Source: Simmondsia chinensis
Lineage: Eukaryota; Streptophyta; Magnoliopsida; Caryophyllales; Simmondsiaceae
Assembly: GCA_018398585.1 (NCBI GenBank)
Contig: JAGTTD010000010.1
Location: 24,995,739-25,059,738, forward strand
Length of the DNA stretch: 64,000 bases
Direction: 5' to 3'
Part shown: positions 26,961-40,496 of the stretch, piece after piece
Position numbering within the stretch: the stretch's first letter is position 1
How the letters are laid out: the number at the start of each line of letters is the position of its first letter
Program-made: the position numbers and the translations under genes
Notes under the pieces: generated by a model
The model's input: only the letters and a program-made list of their open reading frames with translations
Told to the model about the DNA's origin: nothing
Database searches by the model: none

Positions 26961-29900
26961 TAACGTTAACTAATAAGCCCCCGGCCGTCAAGGCAGGTCA
27001 AGATAACACAACGCATAATAACTAAGGAAAAGAACTACGTAACTTTAACTAATAAGCCCCTAGCCGTCAAGGCTGGGCAAGATAACACAACGCATAATAT
27101 TAAAGGACAAAGAACTAAGTAACGTTAACAAATAAGCCCCCAGCAGTCAAGGCTAGGCTAGACAAAACAACGCATAGAAACTAAGGAGAAAGAACTAAGT
27201 AACGTTAACTACAAAGCCCCCCGCCGTCAAGGCTGGGCAAGATAACACAACGCATAAAAACTAAGGAAAAAGAACTAAGTAACGTTAACTAATAAGCCCC
27301 CAGCCGTCAAGGCTGGTCGAGAAAACACAACGCATAAAAACTATGGAAAAGAACTAAGTAACTTTAACTAATAAGCGCCCGGCCATCTAGGCTGGGCAAG
27401 ATAAAACAACGCATGAAAACAAAGGAAAAGAACTAAGTAACGTTAAATAATAAGCCCCCCAGCCGTCAAGGCTGGGCAAGATAACACAATGCAGAAAAAC
27501 TAAGCACAAAGAACTAAGTAACGTTAACTAATAAGCTCCCTGCCGTCAAGGCTGAACTAGACAAAACAACGCATAAAAACTAAGGAGAAAGAACTATATA
27601 ACGTTAGCGAATATGCTGGGCAAGATAAAACAACGCATAAAAACTAAGGACAAAGAACTGATTCACGTTAATTAATAAGCCCCCAGCCGTCAAGGCTAGG
27701 CATGATAACACAACGCATAAAAACTGAAGAAAAAGAACTAAGTAACGTTAACTAATAAGCCCCAAGCCGCCAAGGCTGGTCAAGTTAACACAACGCATAA
27801 AAACTAACCAAAAGAACTAAGTAACTTTAACTAATAAGCCCCTAGCCATCAAAGATGGGCAAGATAACACAACGCATAAATACTAAAGACAAAGAACTAC
27901 ATAACGTTAACAAATAAGCCCCCAGCCGTCAAGGCTGGGCTAGACAAAATAACGCATAAAAACTAATGTGAAAGAACTAAGTAACGTTAACTACAAAGCC
28001 CCCCGCCGTCAAGGCTGGGCAAGATAACACAACGCATAAAAACTAAGGAAAAAGAACTAAGTAACATTAACTAATAAGCCCCCAGCCGTCAAGGCTGGTC
28101 AAGAAAACGCAACGCATAAAAGCTAAGGAAAAGAACTAAGTAAGTTAACTAATAAGCCCCCAGCCATCAAGGCTGGGCAAGATAAAACAACGCATAAAAA
28201 CTAAGGAAAAGAACTGAGTAACGTTAACTACTAAGCCCCCAGCCGTCAAGGCTGGGCAAGATAACACAACGCAAAAAACTAAAGAAAGAGAACTAAGTAA
28301 CGTTAACTAATGAGACCTCGACCGTCTAGGCTAGTCAAGATAACAGAACGCTTAAAAACTAAGGAAAAGAACTAAGTAACTTTAACTAATAAGCCCCCAG
28401 CCATTAAGGCGGGGCAAGATAACACAACGCATAAAAACTAAGGACAAAGAACTAAGTAACGTTAACTAATAAGCCCCCGGCAGTCAAGGCTGGGCTAGAC
28501 AAAGGAAGGCATAAAAACTAAGGAGAAAGAACTATGTAACATCAACGACTACACTGGGGAAGATAAAAGAACACAAAAAAACTAAGGAAAAGAACTAAGT
28601 AACGTTAACTAATAAGCCCCCCAGCCGTCAAGGTTGGGCAAGATAAAACAATGCATAAAAACTAAGGAAAAAGAACTAAGTAACGTTAACTACTAAGCCC
28701 CCAGCCGTCAAGGCTGGGCAAGATAACACAACGTATAAAAACTAAGGAAAAAGAACTAAGTAACGTAAACTAATAAGCCCCCAGCCGTCAAGGCTGGGCA
28801 AGATAACACAACGCATCAAAACTAAAGAAAAAGAACTAAGTAACGTTAACTAATGAGCCCCCGACCGTCTAGGCTGGTCAAGATAACAGAACGCTTAAAA
28901 ACGAAGGAAAAGAACTAAGTAACTTTAACTAATAAGCCCCAAGCCATTAAGGCTGGGCAAGATAACACGACGCATAAAAACTAAGCACAAAGAACTAAGT
29001 AACGTTAACTAATAAGCCCCCGGCCGTCAAGGCTGGGCTAGACAAAACAAGGCATAAACACTAAGGAGAAAGAACCACGTAATGTTAACGAATACGCTGG
29101 GGAAGATAAAAGAACACAAAAAAACTAAGGAAAAGAACTAAGTAACGTTAACTAATAAGCCCCCCAGCCGTCAAGGTTGGGCGAAATAAAACAATGCATA
29201 AAAACTAAGGAACAAGAACTAAGTAAGGTTAACTACTAAGCCCACAGCCGTCAAGGCTGGGCAAGATAACACAACGCATAAAACTAAGGAAAAAGAACTA
29301 AGTAACGTTAACTAGGAAGCCCCCAGCCGTCAAGGCCGGTCAAGAAAATACAACACATAAAAACTAAGGAAAAGAACTAAGTAACTTTAATTAATAAGCC
29401 CCCAGCCATCAAGGCTGGGCAAGATAAAACAGCACAAAAAACTATGGAAAAGAACTAAGTAAAGTTAAATAATAAGCCCCCCCAGCCGTCAAGGCTGGGC
29501 AAGATAACACAATGCATAAAAAATAAGGACAAAGATCTATGTAACGTTAACTAATAAGCCCCCTGCAGTCAAGGCTGAGCTAGAAAAAACAACGCATAAA
29601 AACTAAGGAGAAAGAACTAAGTAACTTTAACTAATACGCTGGGCAAGATAAAATAATGCATACAAACATAGGACAAAGAATTGAGTAATGTTAACTAATA
29701 AGCCCCCAGCCGTCAAGGCTGGGCAGGATAACACAACGCATAAAAATTAAAGAAAAAGAACTAAGTAACGTTAGCTAATAAGCCCCCAGCCGTCAAGGCT
29801 GGTCAAGATAACACAACGCATAAAAACTAAGGAAAAGAACTAAGTAACTTTAACTAATAAGCCCCTAGCCGTCAAGGCTGGGCAAGATAACGCAACGCAT

Positions 29901-32900
29901 AAAATCAAAGGATAAAGACCTAAGTAACGTTAACAAATAAGCCCCCAGCAGTCAAGGCTGGGCTAGACAAAACAACGCATAGAAACTAAGGAGAAAGAAC
30001 TAAGTAACGTTAACTACAAAGCCCCCAGCCGTCAAGGCCGGGCAAGATAACACAACACATAAAAACTAAGGAAAAAGAACTAAGTAACGTTAACTAATAA
30101 GCCCCCAGCCGTCAAGGCTGGTCAAGAAAACACAACGCATAAAAACTAATGAAAAGAACCAAGTAACTTTAACTAATAAGCCCCCAGCCATAAAGGCTGG
30201 ACAACATAAAACAGTGCATAAAAACTAAGGAAAAGAACTAAGCAACTTTAACTAATAAGCCCCCAGCCGTCAAGGCTGGGCATGATAACACAACGCATAA
30301 AAACTAAGGAAAAGAACTAAGTAACGTTAACTATTAAGCACCCCAGCCGTCAAGGCTGGGCAAGATAAAACAATGCATAAAAACGAAGGAAAATGTATAA
30401 GTAACGTTAACTACAAAGCCCCCAGCCGTCAAGGCTGGGCAAGATAACACAACGCATAAAAACTAAAGAAAAAGAACTAAGTAACGTTAACTAATAAGCC
30501 CCCAGCCGCCAAGGCTGGCCAAGAAAACACAACGCATAAAAACTATGGAAAAGAACTAAGTAACTTTAACTAATAAGCCCCCAGCCATCATGGCTGGGCA
30601 AGATAAAACAACGCATAAAAGCTAAGGAAAAGAACAAAGTAACGTTAAATAATAAGCCCCCCAGCCGTCAAGGCCGGGCAAGATAACACAACGCATAAAA
30701 ACTAACGACAAAGAACTTAGTAACGTTAACTAATAAGCCCCCTGCCGTCAAGGCTGAACAAGACAAAACAACGCATAAAAACTAAGGGGAAAGAACTGTG
30801 TAACGTCAGCGAATATGCTGGGCAAGATAAAACGACGCATAAAAACTAAGGACAAAGAACTAAGTAACGTTAACTAATAAGCCCCCGGCCATCTAGGCTG
30901 GTCAAGATAACACAACCTCTTAAAAACCAAGGAAAAGAACTAAGTAACTTTAACTAATAAGCCCCCAGCCATTAAGGCTGGGCAAGATAACACATCGCAT
31001 AAAAACAAAGGACAAAGAACTAAGTAACGTCAACTAATAAGCCCCCGGCAATCAAGGCTGTGCTGGACAAAACAACGCATAAAAACTAAGGAGAAAGAAC
31101 TATGTAACGTTAACGAATACGTTGGGGAAGATAAAAGAACACAAAAAAGCTAAGGAAAAGAACTAAGTAACGTTAACTAATAAGCCCCCCAGCCGTCAAG
31201 GCTGGTCAAGATAAAACAATGCATAAAAACTAAGGAAAAAAAACTAACGTTAACTACTAAGCCCCCAGCAGTCAAGGCTGGGCAAGATAACACAACGCAT
31301 AAAAACTATGGAAAAAGAACTAAGTAACATTAACTAAGAAGCCCCCAGCCGTCAAGGCCGGTCAAGAAAACACTACACATAAAAACTAAGGAAAAGAGCT
31401 AAGTAACTTTAATTAATAAGCTCCCAGCCATCAAGGCTGGGCAAGATAAAACAACACAAAAAACTATGGAAAAGAACGAAGTAAAGTTGAATAATAAGCC
31501 CCCCAGCCGTCAAGGCTAGGCAAGATAACACAACGCATAAAAAATAAGGGCAAAGAACTAAGTAATGTTAACTAATAAACCCCCTGCCGTCAAGGCTGAG
31601 CTAGACAAAACAACGCATAAAAACTAAGGAGAAAGAACTAAGTAACTTTATCTAATACGCTAGGCAAGATAAAATAATGCATACAAACATAGGACAAAGA
31701 ACTGAGTAATGTTAACTAATAAGCCCCCAGCCGTCAAGGCTTGGCAAGATAACACAACGCATAAAAATTAAAGAAAAAGAACTAAGCAACGTTAAATAAG
31801 GAGCCCCCAGCCGTCAAGGCTGGTCAAGATAACACTACGCGTAAAAACTAAGGAAAAGAACTAAGTAACTTTAACTAATAAGCACCTAGCCGCCAAGGCT
31901 GGGCAAGATAACACAACGCATAAAAACAAAGGACAAAGAACTAAGTAACGTTAACAAATAAGCCCCCAGTAGTCAAGGCTGGGCTAGACAAAACAACGCA
32001 TAAAAACTAAGGAGAAAGAACTAAGTAACGTTAACTACAAAGCCCCCAGCCATCAAGGCTGGGCAAGATAAAACAGCGCATAAAAACTAAGGAAAAGAAC
32101 TAAGCAACTTTAACTAATAAGCCCCCAGCCGTCAAGGCTGGGCAAGATAACACAACGCATAAAAACTAAGGAAAAGAACTAAGTAACGTTAACTAATAAG
32201 CCCCCAAGCCGTCAAGGCTGGGCAAGATAAAACAATGCATAAAAGCTGAGGAAAAAGAATAAGTAACGTTAACTAAAAAGCCCCCAGCCGTCAAGGCTGG
32301 CAAGATAACACAACGCATAAAAAATGAGGACAAAGAACTAAGTAACGTTAACTAATAAGCCCCCTACTGTCAAGGCTGAGCTAGACAAAACAACGCATAA
32401 AAACTAAGGAGAAAGAACTAAGTAACGTTGACTAATACGCTGGGTAAGATAAAATAATGCATACAAACATAGGACAAAGAACTGAGTAATGTTACCTAAT
32501 AACCGGCTGGGCAAGATAACACAACGCATAAAAAATAAGGACAAAGAACTGAGTAACGTTAACTAATAAACCCCCAGCCTTCAAGGCTGGTCAAGATAAC
32601 ACAACGCTTAAAAACAAAGGACAAAGAACTGAGTAACGTTAACTAATAAGCCACCAGCCGTCAAGGCTGGGCAAGATAACACAACCCATATAAACTAAAG
32701 AAAAAGAACTAAGTAACGTTAAGTAATAAGCCCCCAGCCGTCAATGTCGGTCAAGATAACACAACGCTTATAAACTAAGGAAAAGAACTAAGTAACTTTA
32801 ACTAATAAGCCCTCAGCCGTCAAGGCTGGGCAAGATAACACAACGCATAATAACTAAGGACAAAGTACTAAGTAACGTTAACTAATAAGCCCCCAGCCGT

Positions 32901-35858
32901 CAAGGCTGGGCTAGACAAAACAACGCATAAAAATTAAAGAGAAAGAACTAAGTAACGTTAACGAATACGCTGGGCAAGATCAAACAACACAAAAAAACTA
33001 AGCAAAAGAACTATGTAATGTTAACTAATGAGCCCCTCAGCCGTCAAGGCCGGGCAAGATAAAACAATGCATAAAAACTAAGGAAAATAACTAAGCAACT
33101 TTAACTAATAAGCCCCCAGCCGTCAAGGCTGGGCAAGATAACACAACGCATGAAAACTAAGGAAAAGAACCAACTAACGTTAACTAATAAGCCCCCCAGC
33201 CGTCAAGGCTGGGCATGATAAAACGATGCATAAAAACTAAGGAAAAAGAATAAGTAACGTTAACTACAAAGCGCCCAGCCGTCAAGGCTGGGCAAGATAA
33301 CACAACGCATAAAAACTAAGGAAAAAGAACTAAGTAACGTTAACTAATAAGCCCCCTGGGGCCAAGGCTGGTCAAGAAAACACAACGCATAAAAACTAGG
33401 GAAAAGAACTAAGTAACTTTAACTAATTAACCCCCAGCCGTCCAGGCTGGTCAAGATAACACAAGCTTAAAAACAAAGGACAAAGAACAGAGTAACGTTA
33501 ACTAATAAGCCACCAGCCATCAAGGCTGGGCAAGATAACACAACCCATAAAAACTAAAGAAAAAGAAGTACGTAACGTTAACTAAAAAGCCACCAGCCGT
33601 CAAGGTCGGTCAAGATAACACAACGCATAAAAACTATGGAAACGAACTAAGTAACTTTAACTAATAAGCCGTCAGCCGTCAAGGCTGGGCAAGATAACAC
33701 AATGCATAAATACTAAAGACAAAGTACTAAGTAACGTTTACTAATAAGCCCCCAGCCGTCGAGGCTGGGCTAGACAAAACAACGCATAAAAACTAAGGAG
33801 AAAGAACTAAGTAACGTTAACGAATACACTGGGTAAGATCAAACAACACAAAAAAACTAAGGAAAAGAACAATGCAACGTTAACTAATGAGCCCCTCAGC
33901 CGTCAAGGCCGGGCAAGATAAAACAATGCATAAAAACTGAGGAAAAAGAACTAAGTAACGTTGACTACTAAGCTCCCAGCCGTCAAGGCTGGGCAAGATA
34001 ACTCAACACATAAAAACTAAGGAAAAAGAACTAAGTAACGTTAACTAATAAGCCCCCAGCCGTCAAGGCTGGTCAAGAAAGCACAACGCCTAAAAACAAA
34101 GGAAAAGAACTAAGTAACTTTAACTAATAAACCCCCAGCCATCAAGGCTGGGCAAGATAAAACAACGCATAAAAACTGAGGAAAAGAACTAAGTAACGTT
34201 AAATAATAAGCCCCCTGGCTGTCAAGGCTGGGCAAGATAACAGTACGCATGAAAACTACGGACAAAGAACTAAGTAACGTTAACTAATAAGCCCCTTGCC
34301 GTAAAGACTGAGCTAGACAAAACAACGCATAAAAACTAAGGAGAAAGAACTATGTAACGTAAGCGAATACGCTGGGCAAGTTAAAATAACGCATAAAAAC
34401 AAAGGAAAAGAACTATGTAACGTTAACTAATAAGCACCCCAGCCGTCAAGGCCGGGCAAGATAAAACAACGCATAAAAACTAAGGACAAAGAACTGAGTA
34501 ACGTTAACTAATAAGCCCCCAGCCGTCAAGGCTGGGCAAGATAACACAACGCATAAAACCTATAGAAAAAGAACTAAGTAACGTAAACTAATAAGCCCCC
34601 AGCCGTCAAGGCTGGTCAGGATAACACAACGCCTAAGAACTAAGGAAAAGAACTAAGTAATTTTAACTAATAAGCCCACAGCCATAAAGGCTGGGCAAGA
34701 TAACACAACGCATAAAAACTAAGGAAAAGAGCTAAGTAACGTTAACTAATATGCCCCCTAGCCGTCAAGGCCGGGCAAGATAAAATAATGCATTAAAACT
34801 AAGGAAAAAGAACTAAGTAACGTTAACTAATAAGCCCCCAACCGTTAAGGCTGGGCTCGACAAAGCAACGCATAAAAACTAAGGAGAAAGAACTATGTAA
34901 CATTAACGAATACGTTGGGGAAGATAAAAGAACACAAAAAAACTAAGGAAAAGAACTAAGTAACGTTTACTAATAAGCCCCCCACCCGTCAAGGCTGGGC
35001 AAGATAAAACAATGCATAAAAACTAAGGAAAAAGAACTAAGTAACATTAACTACTAAAACCCCAGCCGTCAAGGCTGGGAAAGATAACACAACGCATAAA
35101 AACTAAGGAAAAAGAACTAAGTAACGTTAACTAAGAAGCCCCCAGCCGTCAAGGCTGGTCAAAAAACACAACGCATAAAAACAAAGGAAAAGAACTAAGT
35201 AACTTTAATTAATAAGCCCCGAGCCATCAACGCTCGGCAAGATAAAACAACGCAAAAAACTAAGGAAAAAAACTAAGTAACGTTAAATAATAAGCCCCCC
35301 ATCCGTCAAGGCCAGGCAAGATAACACAACGCATAAAAAATAAGGACAAAGAACTAAGTAACGTTAACTAATAAGCCCCCGGCCGTCAAGGCAGAGCTAG
35401 ACAAAACAACGCATAAAAACTAAGGGGAAAGAACTAAGTAACGTTAACTAACACGCTGGGCAAGATAAAATAATGCATAAAAACTCAAGACAAAGATCTG
35501 AGTAATGTTAACTAATAAGCCCCCAGCCGTCAAGGCTGGGCAAGATAACACAACGCATAAAAATTAATGAAAAAGAACTAAGTAACTTTAACTAATAAGC
35601 CCCCAGCCGTCAAGGCTGGTCAAGATAACACAACACAAAAAAACTAAGGAAAAGAACTAAGTAACTTTAACTAATAAGCCCCCAGCCGTCAAGGCTGGGC
35701 AAGATAACACAACGCATAAAAACTAAGGACAAAGATCTGAGTACCGTTAGCTATTAAGCCCCCAGCAGTCAAGGCTGGTCAAGATAACACAACGCACAAA
35801 AATAAAGGACAAAGAACTGAGTAACGTTGACTAATAAGCCCCCAGCCGTCAAGGCTGG

Positions 35859-35964
35859 GCAAGATAACACAACGCATAAAAACTGAGTAGCACAACGCAT
35901 AAAAACTAAGGACAAAGAACTGATTAACGTTAACTAATAAGCCCCCAGCCGTCAAGGCTGGTCA
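35859..35964 (+). repeat. Long monomer variant with ~26-bp internal duplication (first of nine)
   Basis: Here the unit contains ACACAACGCATAAAAACT twice, joined by GAGTA, giving a monomer of about 106 bp. The same junction is found at 35881, 38010, 40523, 42573, 45035, 48567, 52113, 53156 and 56527. It is absent from the left 35 kb as far as I can see. The spacings 2129, 2513, 2050, 2462, 3532, 3546, 1043 and 3371 track the higher-order repeats of the right part of the array. It serves as a single-origin marker of that lineage. Confidence 0.85.
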
Positions 35965-38900
35965 AGAAAACACAACGCATAAAAACTAAGGAAAAGAACT
36001 AAGTAACGTAAACTAATAAGCCCCCCAGCCGTCAAGGCTGGGCAAGATAAAACAATGCATAAAAACTTAGGAAAAAGATCTAAGTAACGTTAACAACTAA
36101 GCCCCCAGCCGTCAAGGCTGGGCAAGATAACGCAACGCATAAAAACTAAGGGCAAAGATCTGAGTACCATTAGCTATTAAGCCCCCAGCAGTCAAGGCTG
36201 GTCAAGAAAGCACAACGCCTAAAAACAAAGGAAAATAACTAAGTAACTTTAACTAATAAACCCCCAGCCATCAAGGCTGGGCAAGATAAAACAACGCATA
36301 AAAACTGAGGAAAAGAACCAAGTAACGTTAAATAATAAGCCCCCTGGCTGTCAAGGCTGGGCAAGATAACAGTACGCATGAAAACAACGGACAAAGAACT
36401 AAGTAACGTTAACTAATAAGCCCCTTGCCGTAAAGACTGGGCTAGACAAAACAACGCATAAAAACTAAGGAGAAAGAACTATGTAACGTAAGCGAATACG
36501 CTGGGCAAGTTAAAATAACGCATAAAAACAAAGGAAAAGAACTATGTAACGTTAACTAATAAGCACCCCAGCCGTCAAGGCCGGGCAAGATAAAACAACG
36601 CATAAAAACTAAGGACAAAGAACTGAGTAACGTTAACTAATAAGCCCCCAGCCGTCAAGGCTGGGCAAGATAACACAACGCATAAAACCTATAGAAAAAG
36701 AACTAAGTAACGTAAACTAATAAGCCCCCAGCCGTCAAGGCTGGTCAGGATAACACAACGCCTAAAAACTAAGGAAAAGAACTAAGTAATTTTAACTAAC
36801 AAGCCCCCAGCCATAAAGGCTGGGCAAGATAACACAACGCATAAACACTAAGGAAAAGAGCTAAGTAACGTTAACTAATATGCCCCCTAGCCGTCAAGGC
36901 CGGGCAAGATAAAATAATGCATTAAAACTGAGGAAAAAGAACTAAGTAACGTTAACTAATAAGCCCCCAACCGTTAAGGCTGGGCTCGACAAAGCAACGC
37001 ATAAAAACTAAGGAGAAAGAACTATGTAACATTAACGAATACGTTGGGGAAGATAAAAGAACACAAAAAAACTAAGGAAAAGAACTAAGTAACGTTTACT
37101 AATAAGCCCCCCACCCGTCAAGGCTGGGCAAGATAAAACAATGCATAAAAACTAAGGAAAAAGAACTAAGTAACATTAACTACTAAAACCCCAGCCGTCA
37201 AGGCTGGGAAAGATAACACAACGCATAAAAACTAAGGAAAAAGAACTAAGTAACGTTAACTAAGAAGCCCCCAGCCGTCAAGGCTGGTCAAAAAACACAA
37301 CGCATAAAAACAAAGGAAAAGAACTAAGTAACTTTAATTAATAAGCCCCGAGCCATCAACGCTCGGCAAGATAAAACAACGCAAAAAACTAAGGAAAAAA
37401 ACTAAGTAACGTTAAATAATAAGCCCCCCATCCGTCAAGGCCAGGCAAGATAACACAACGCCTAAAAAATAAGGACAAAGAACTAAGTAACGTTAACTAA
37501 TAAGCCCCCGGCCGTCAAGGCAGAGCTAGACAAAACAACGCATAAAAACTAAGGGGAAAGAACTAAGTAACGTTAACTAACACGCTGGGCAAGATAAAAT
37601 AATGCATAAAAACTCAAGACAAAGATCTGAGTAATGTTAACTAATAAGCCCCCAGCCGTCAAGGCTGGGCAAGATAACACAACGCATAAAAATTAATGAA
37701 AAAGAACTAAGTAACTTTAACTAATAAGCCCCCAGCCGTCAAGGCTGGTCAAGATAACACAACACAAAAAAACTAAGGAAAAGAACTAAGTAACTTTAAC
37801 TAATAAGCCCCCAGCCGTCAAGGCTGGGCAAGATAACACAACGCATAAAAACTAAGGACAAAGATCTGAGTACCGTTAGCTATTAAGCCCCCAGCAGTCA
37901 AGGCTGGTCAAGATAACACAACGCACAAAAATAAAGGACAAAGAACTGAGTAACGTTGACTAATAAGCCCCCAGCCGTCAAGGCTGGGCAAGATAACACA
38001 ACGCATAAAAACTGAGTAACACAACGCATAAAAACTAAGGACAAAGAACTGATTAACGTTAACTAATAAGCCCCCAGCCGTCAAGGCTGGTCAAGAAAAC
38101 ACAACGCATAAAAACTAAGGAAAAGAACTAAGTAACGTAAACTAATAAGCCCCCCAGCCGTCAAGGCTGGGCAAGATAAAACAATGCATAAAAACTTAGG
38201 AAAAAGATCTAAGTAACGTTAACTACTAAGCCCCCAGCCGTGAAGGCTGGGCAAGATAACGCAACGCATAAAAACTAAGGGCAAAGATCTGAGTACCGTT
38301 AGCTATTAAGCCCCCAGCAGTCAAGGCTGGTCAAGAAAGCACAACGCCTAAAAACAAAGGAAAATAACTAAGTAACTTTAACTAATAAACCCCCAGCCAT
38401 CAAGGCTGGGCAAGATAAAACAACGCATAAAAACTGAGGAAAAGAACCAAGTAACGTTAAATAATAAGCCCCATGGCTGTCAAGGCTGGGCAAGATAACA
38501 GTACGCATGAAAACTACGGACAAAGAACTAAGTAACGTTAACTAATAAGCCCCTTGCCGTAAAGACTGGGCTAGACAAAACAACGCATAAAAACTAAGGA
38601 GAAAGAACTATGTAACGTAAGCGAATACGCTGGGCAAGTTAAAATAACGCATAAAAACAAAGGAAAAGAACTATGTAACGTTAACTAATAAGCACCCCAG
38701 CCGTCAAGGCCGGGCAAGATAAAACAACGCATAAAAACTAAGGACAAAGAACTGAGTAACGTTAACTAATAAGCCCCCAGCCGTCAAGGCTGGGCAAGAT
38801 AACACAACGCATAAAACCTATAGAAAAAGAACTAAGTAACGTAAACTAATAAGCCCCCAGCCGTCAAGGCTGGTCAGGATAACACAACGCCTAAAAACTA

Positions 38901-39570
38901 AGGAAAAGAACTAAGTAATTTTAACTAACAAGCCCCCAGCCATAAAGGCTGGGCAAGATAACACAACGCATAAACACTAAGGAAAAGAGCTAAGTAACGT
39001 TAACTAATATGCCCCCTAGCCGTCAAGGCCGGGCAAGATAAAATAATGCATTAAAACTGAGGAAAAAGAACTAAGTAACGTTAACTAATAAGCCCCCAAC
39101 CGTTAAGGCTGGGCTAGACAAAGCAACGCATAAAAACTAAGGAGAAAGAACTATGTAACATTAACGAATACGTTGGGGAAGATAAAAGAACACAAAAAAA
39201 CTAAGGAAAAGAACTAAGTAACGTTTACTAATAAGCCCCCCACCCGTCAAGGCTGGGCAAGAAAAAACAATGCATAAAAACTAAGGAAAAAGAACTAAGT
39301 AATGTTAACTACTAAAACCCCAGCCGTCAAGGCTGGGAAAGATAACACAACGCATAAAAACTAAGGAAAAAGAACTAAGTAACGTTAACTAACAAGCCCC
39401 CAGCCGTCAAGGCTGGTCAAAAAACACAACGCAAAAAACTAAGGAAAAGAACTAAGTAACGTTAAATAATAAGCCCCCCAGCCGTAAAGGCTAGGCAAGA
39501 TAACACAACGCATAAAAAATAAGGACAAAGAACTAAGTAACGTTAACTAATAAGCCCCCGGCCGTCAAGG

Positions 39571-40496
39571 CTGAGCTAGACAAAACAACGCATAAAAACT
39601 AAGGGGAAAGAACTAAGTAATGTTAACTAACACGCTGGGCAAGATAAAATAATGCATAAAAACTCAGGACAAAGATCTGAGTAATGTTAACTAATAAGCC
39701 CCCAGCCGTCAAGGCTGGGCAAGATAACACAACGCATAAATATTAATGAAAAAGAACTAAGTAAGTTCAACTAATAAGCCCCCAGCCGTCAAGGCTGGTC
39801 AAGATAACACAACACAAAAAAACTGAGGAAAAGAACTAAGTAACTTTAACTAATAAGCCCTCAGCCATCAAGGCTGGGCAAGATAACACAACGTATAAAA
39901 ACTAAGGACAAAGATCTGAGTACCGTTAGCTATTGAGCCCCCAGCAGTCAAGGCTGGTCAAGATAACACAACGCATAAAAATAAAGGACAAAGAACTAAG
40001 TAACGTTAACTAATAAGCCCCCGGCCGTCAAGGCAGAGCTAGACAAAACAACGCATAAAAACTAAGGGGAAAGAACTAAGTAACGTTAACTAACACGCTG
40101 GGCAAGATAAAATAATGCATAAAAACTCAAGACAAAGATCTGAGTAATGTTAACTAATAAGCCCCCAGCCGTCAAGGCTGGGCAAGATAACACAACGCAT
40201 AAAAATTAATGAAAAAGAACTAAGTAACTTTAACTAATAAGCCCCCAGCCGTCAAGGCTGGTCAAGATAACACAACACAAAAAAACTAAGGAAAAGAACT
40301 AAGTAACTTTAACTAATAAGCCCCCAGCCGTCAAGGCTGGGCAAGATAACACAACGCATAAAAACTAAGGACAAAGATCTGAGTACCGTTAGCTATTAAG
40401 CCCCCAGCAGTCAAGGCTGGTCAAGATAACACAACGCACAAAAATAAAGGACAAAGAACTGAGTAACGTTGACTAATAAGCCCCCAGCCGTCAAGG
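39571..40496 (+). repeat. 463-bp duplication inside higher-order copy three (chimeric)
   Basis: The GAGCTAGACAAAAC monomer at 39571 recurs at 40034, 463 bp later. The first half carries variants of copy four (CTCAGGACAAAGATC, CATAAATATTAATG, AAGTAAGTT). The second half carries variants of copy two (CAGAGCTAG, CTCAAGACAAAGATC, CATAAAAATTAATG, AAGTAACTT). This mosaic, plus the matching 79-bp loss near 39428, is what a misaligned exchange between two 2129-bp units would leave. Confidence 0.85.
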
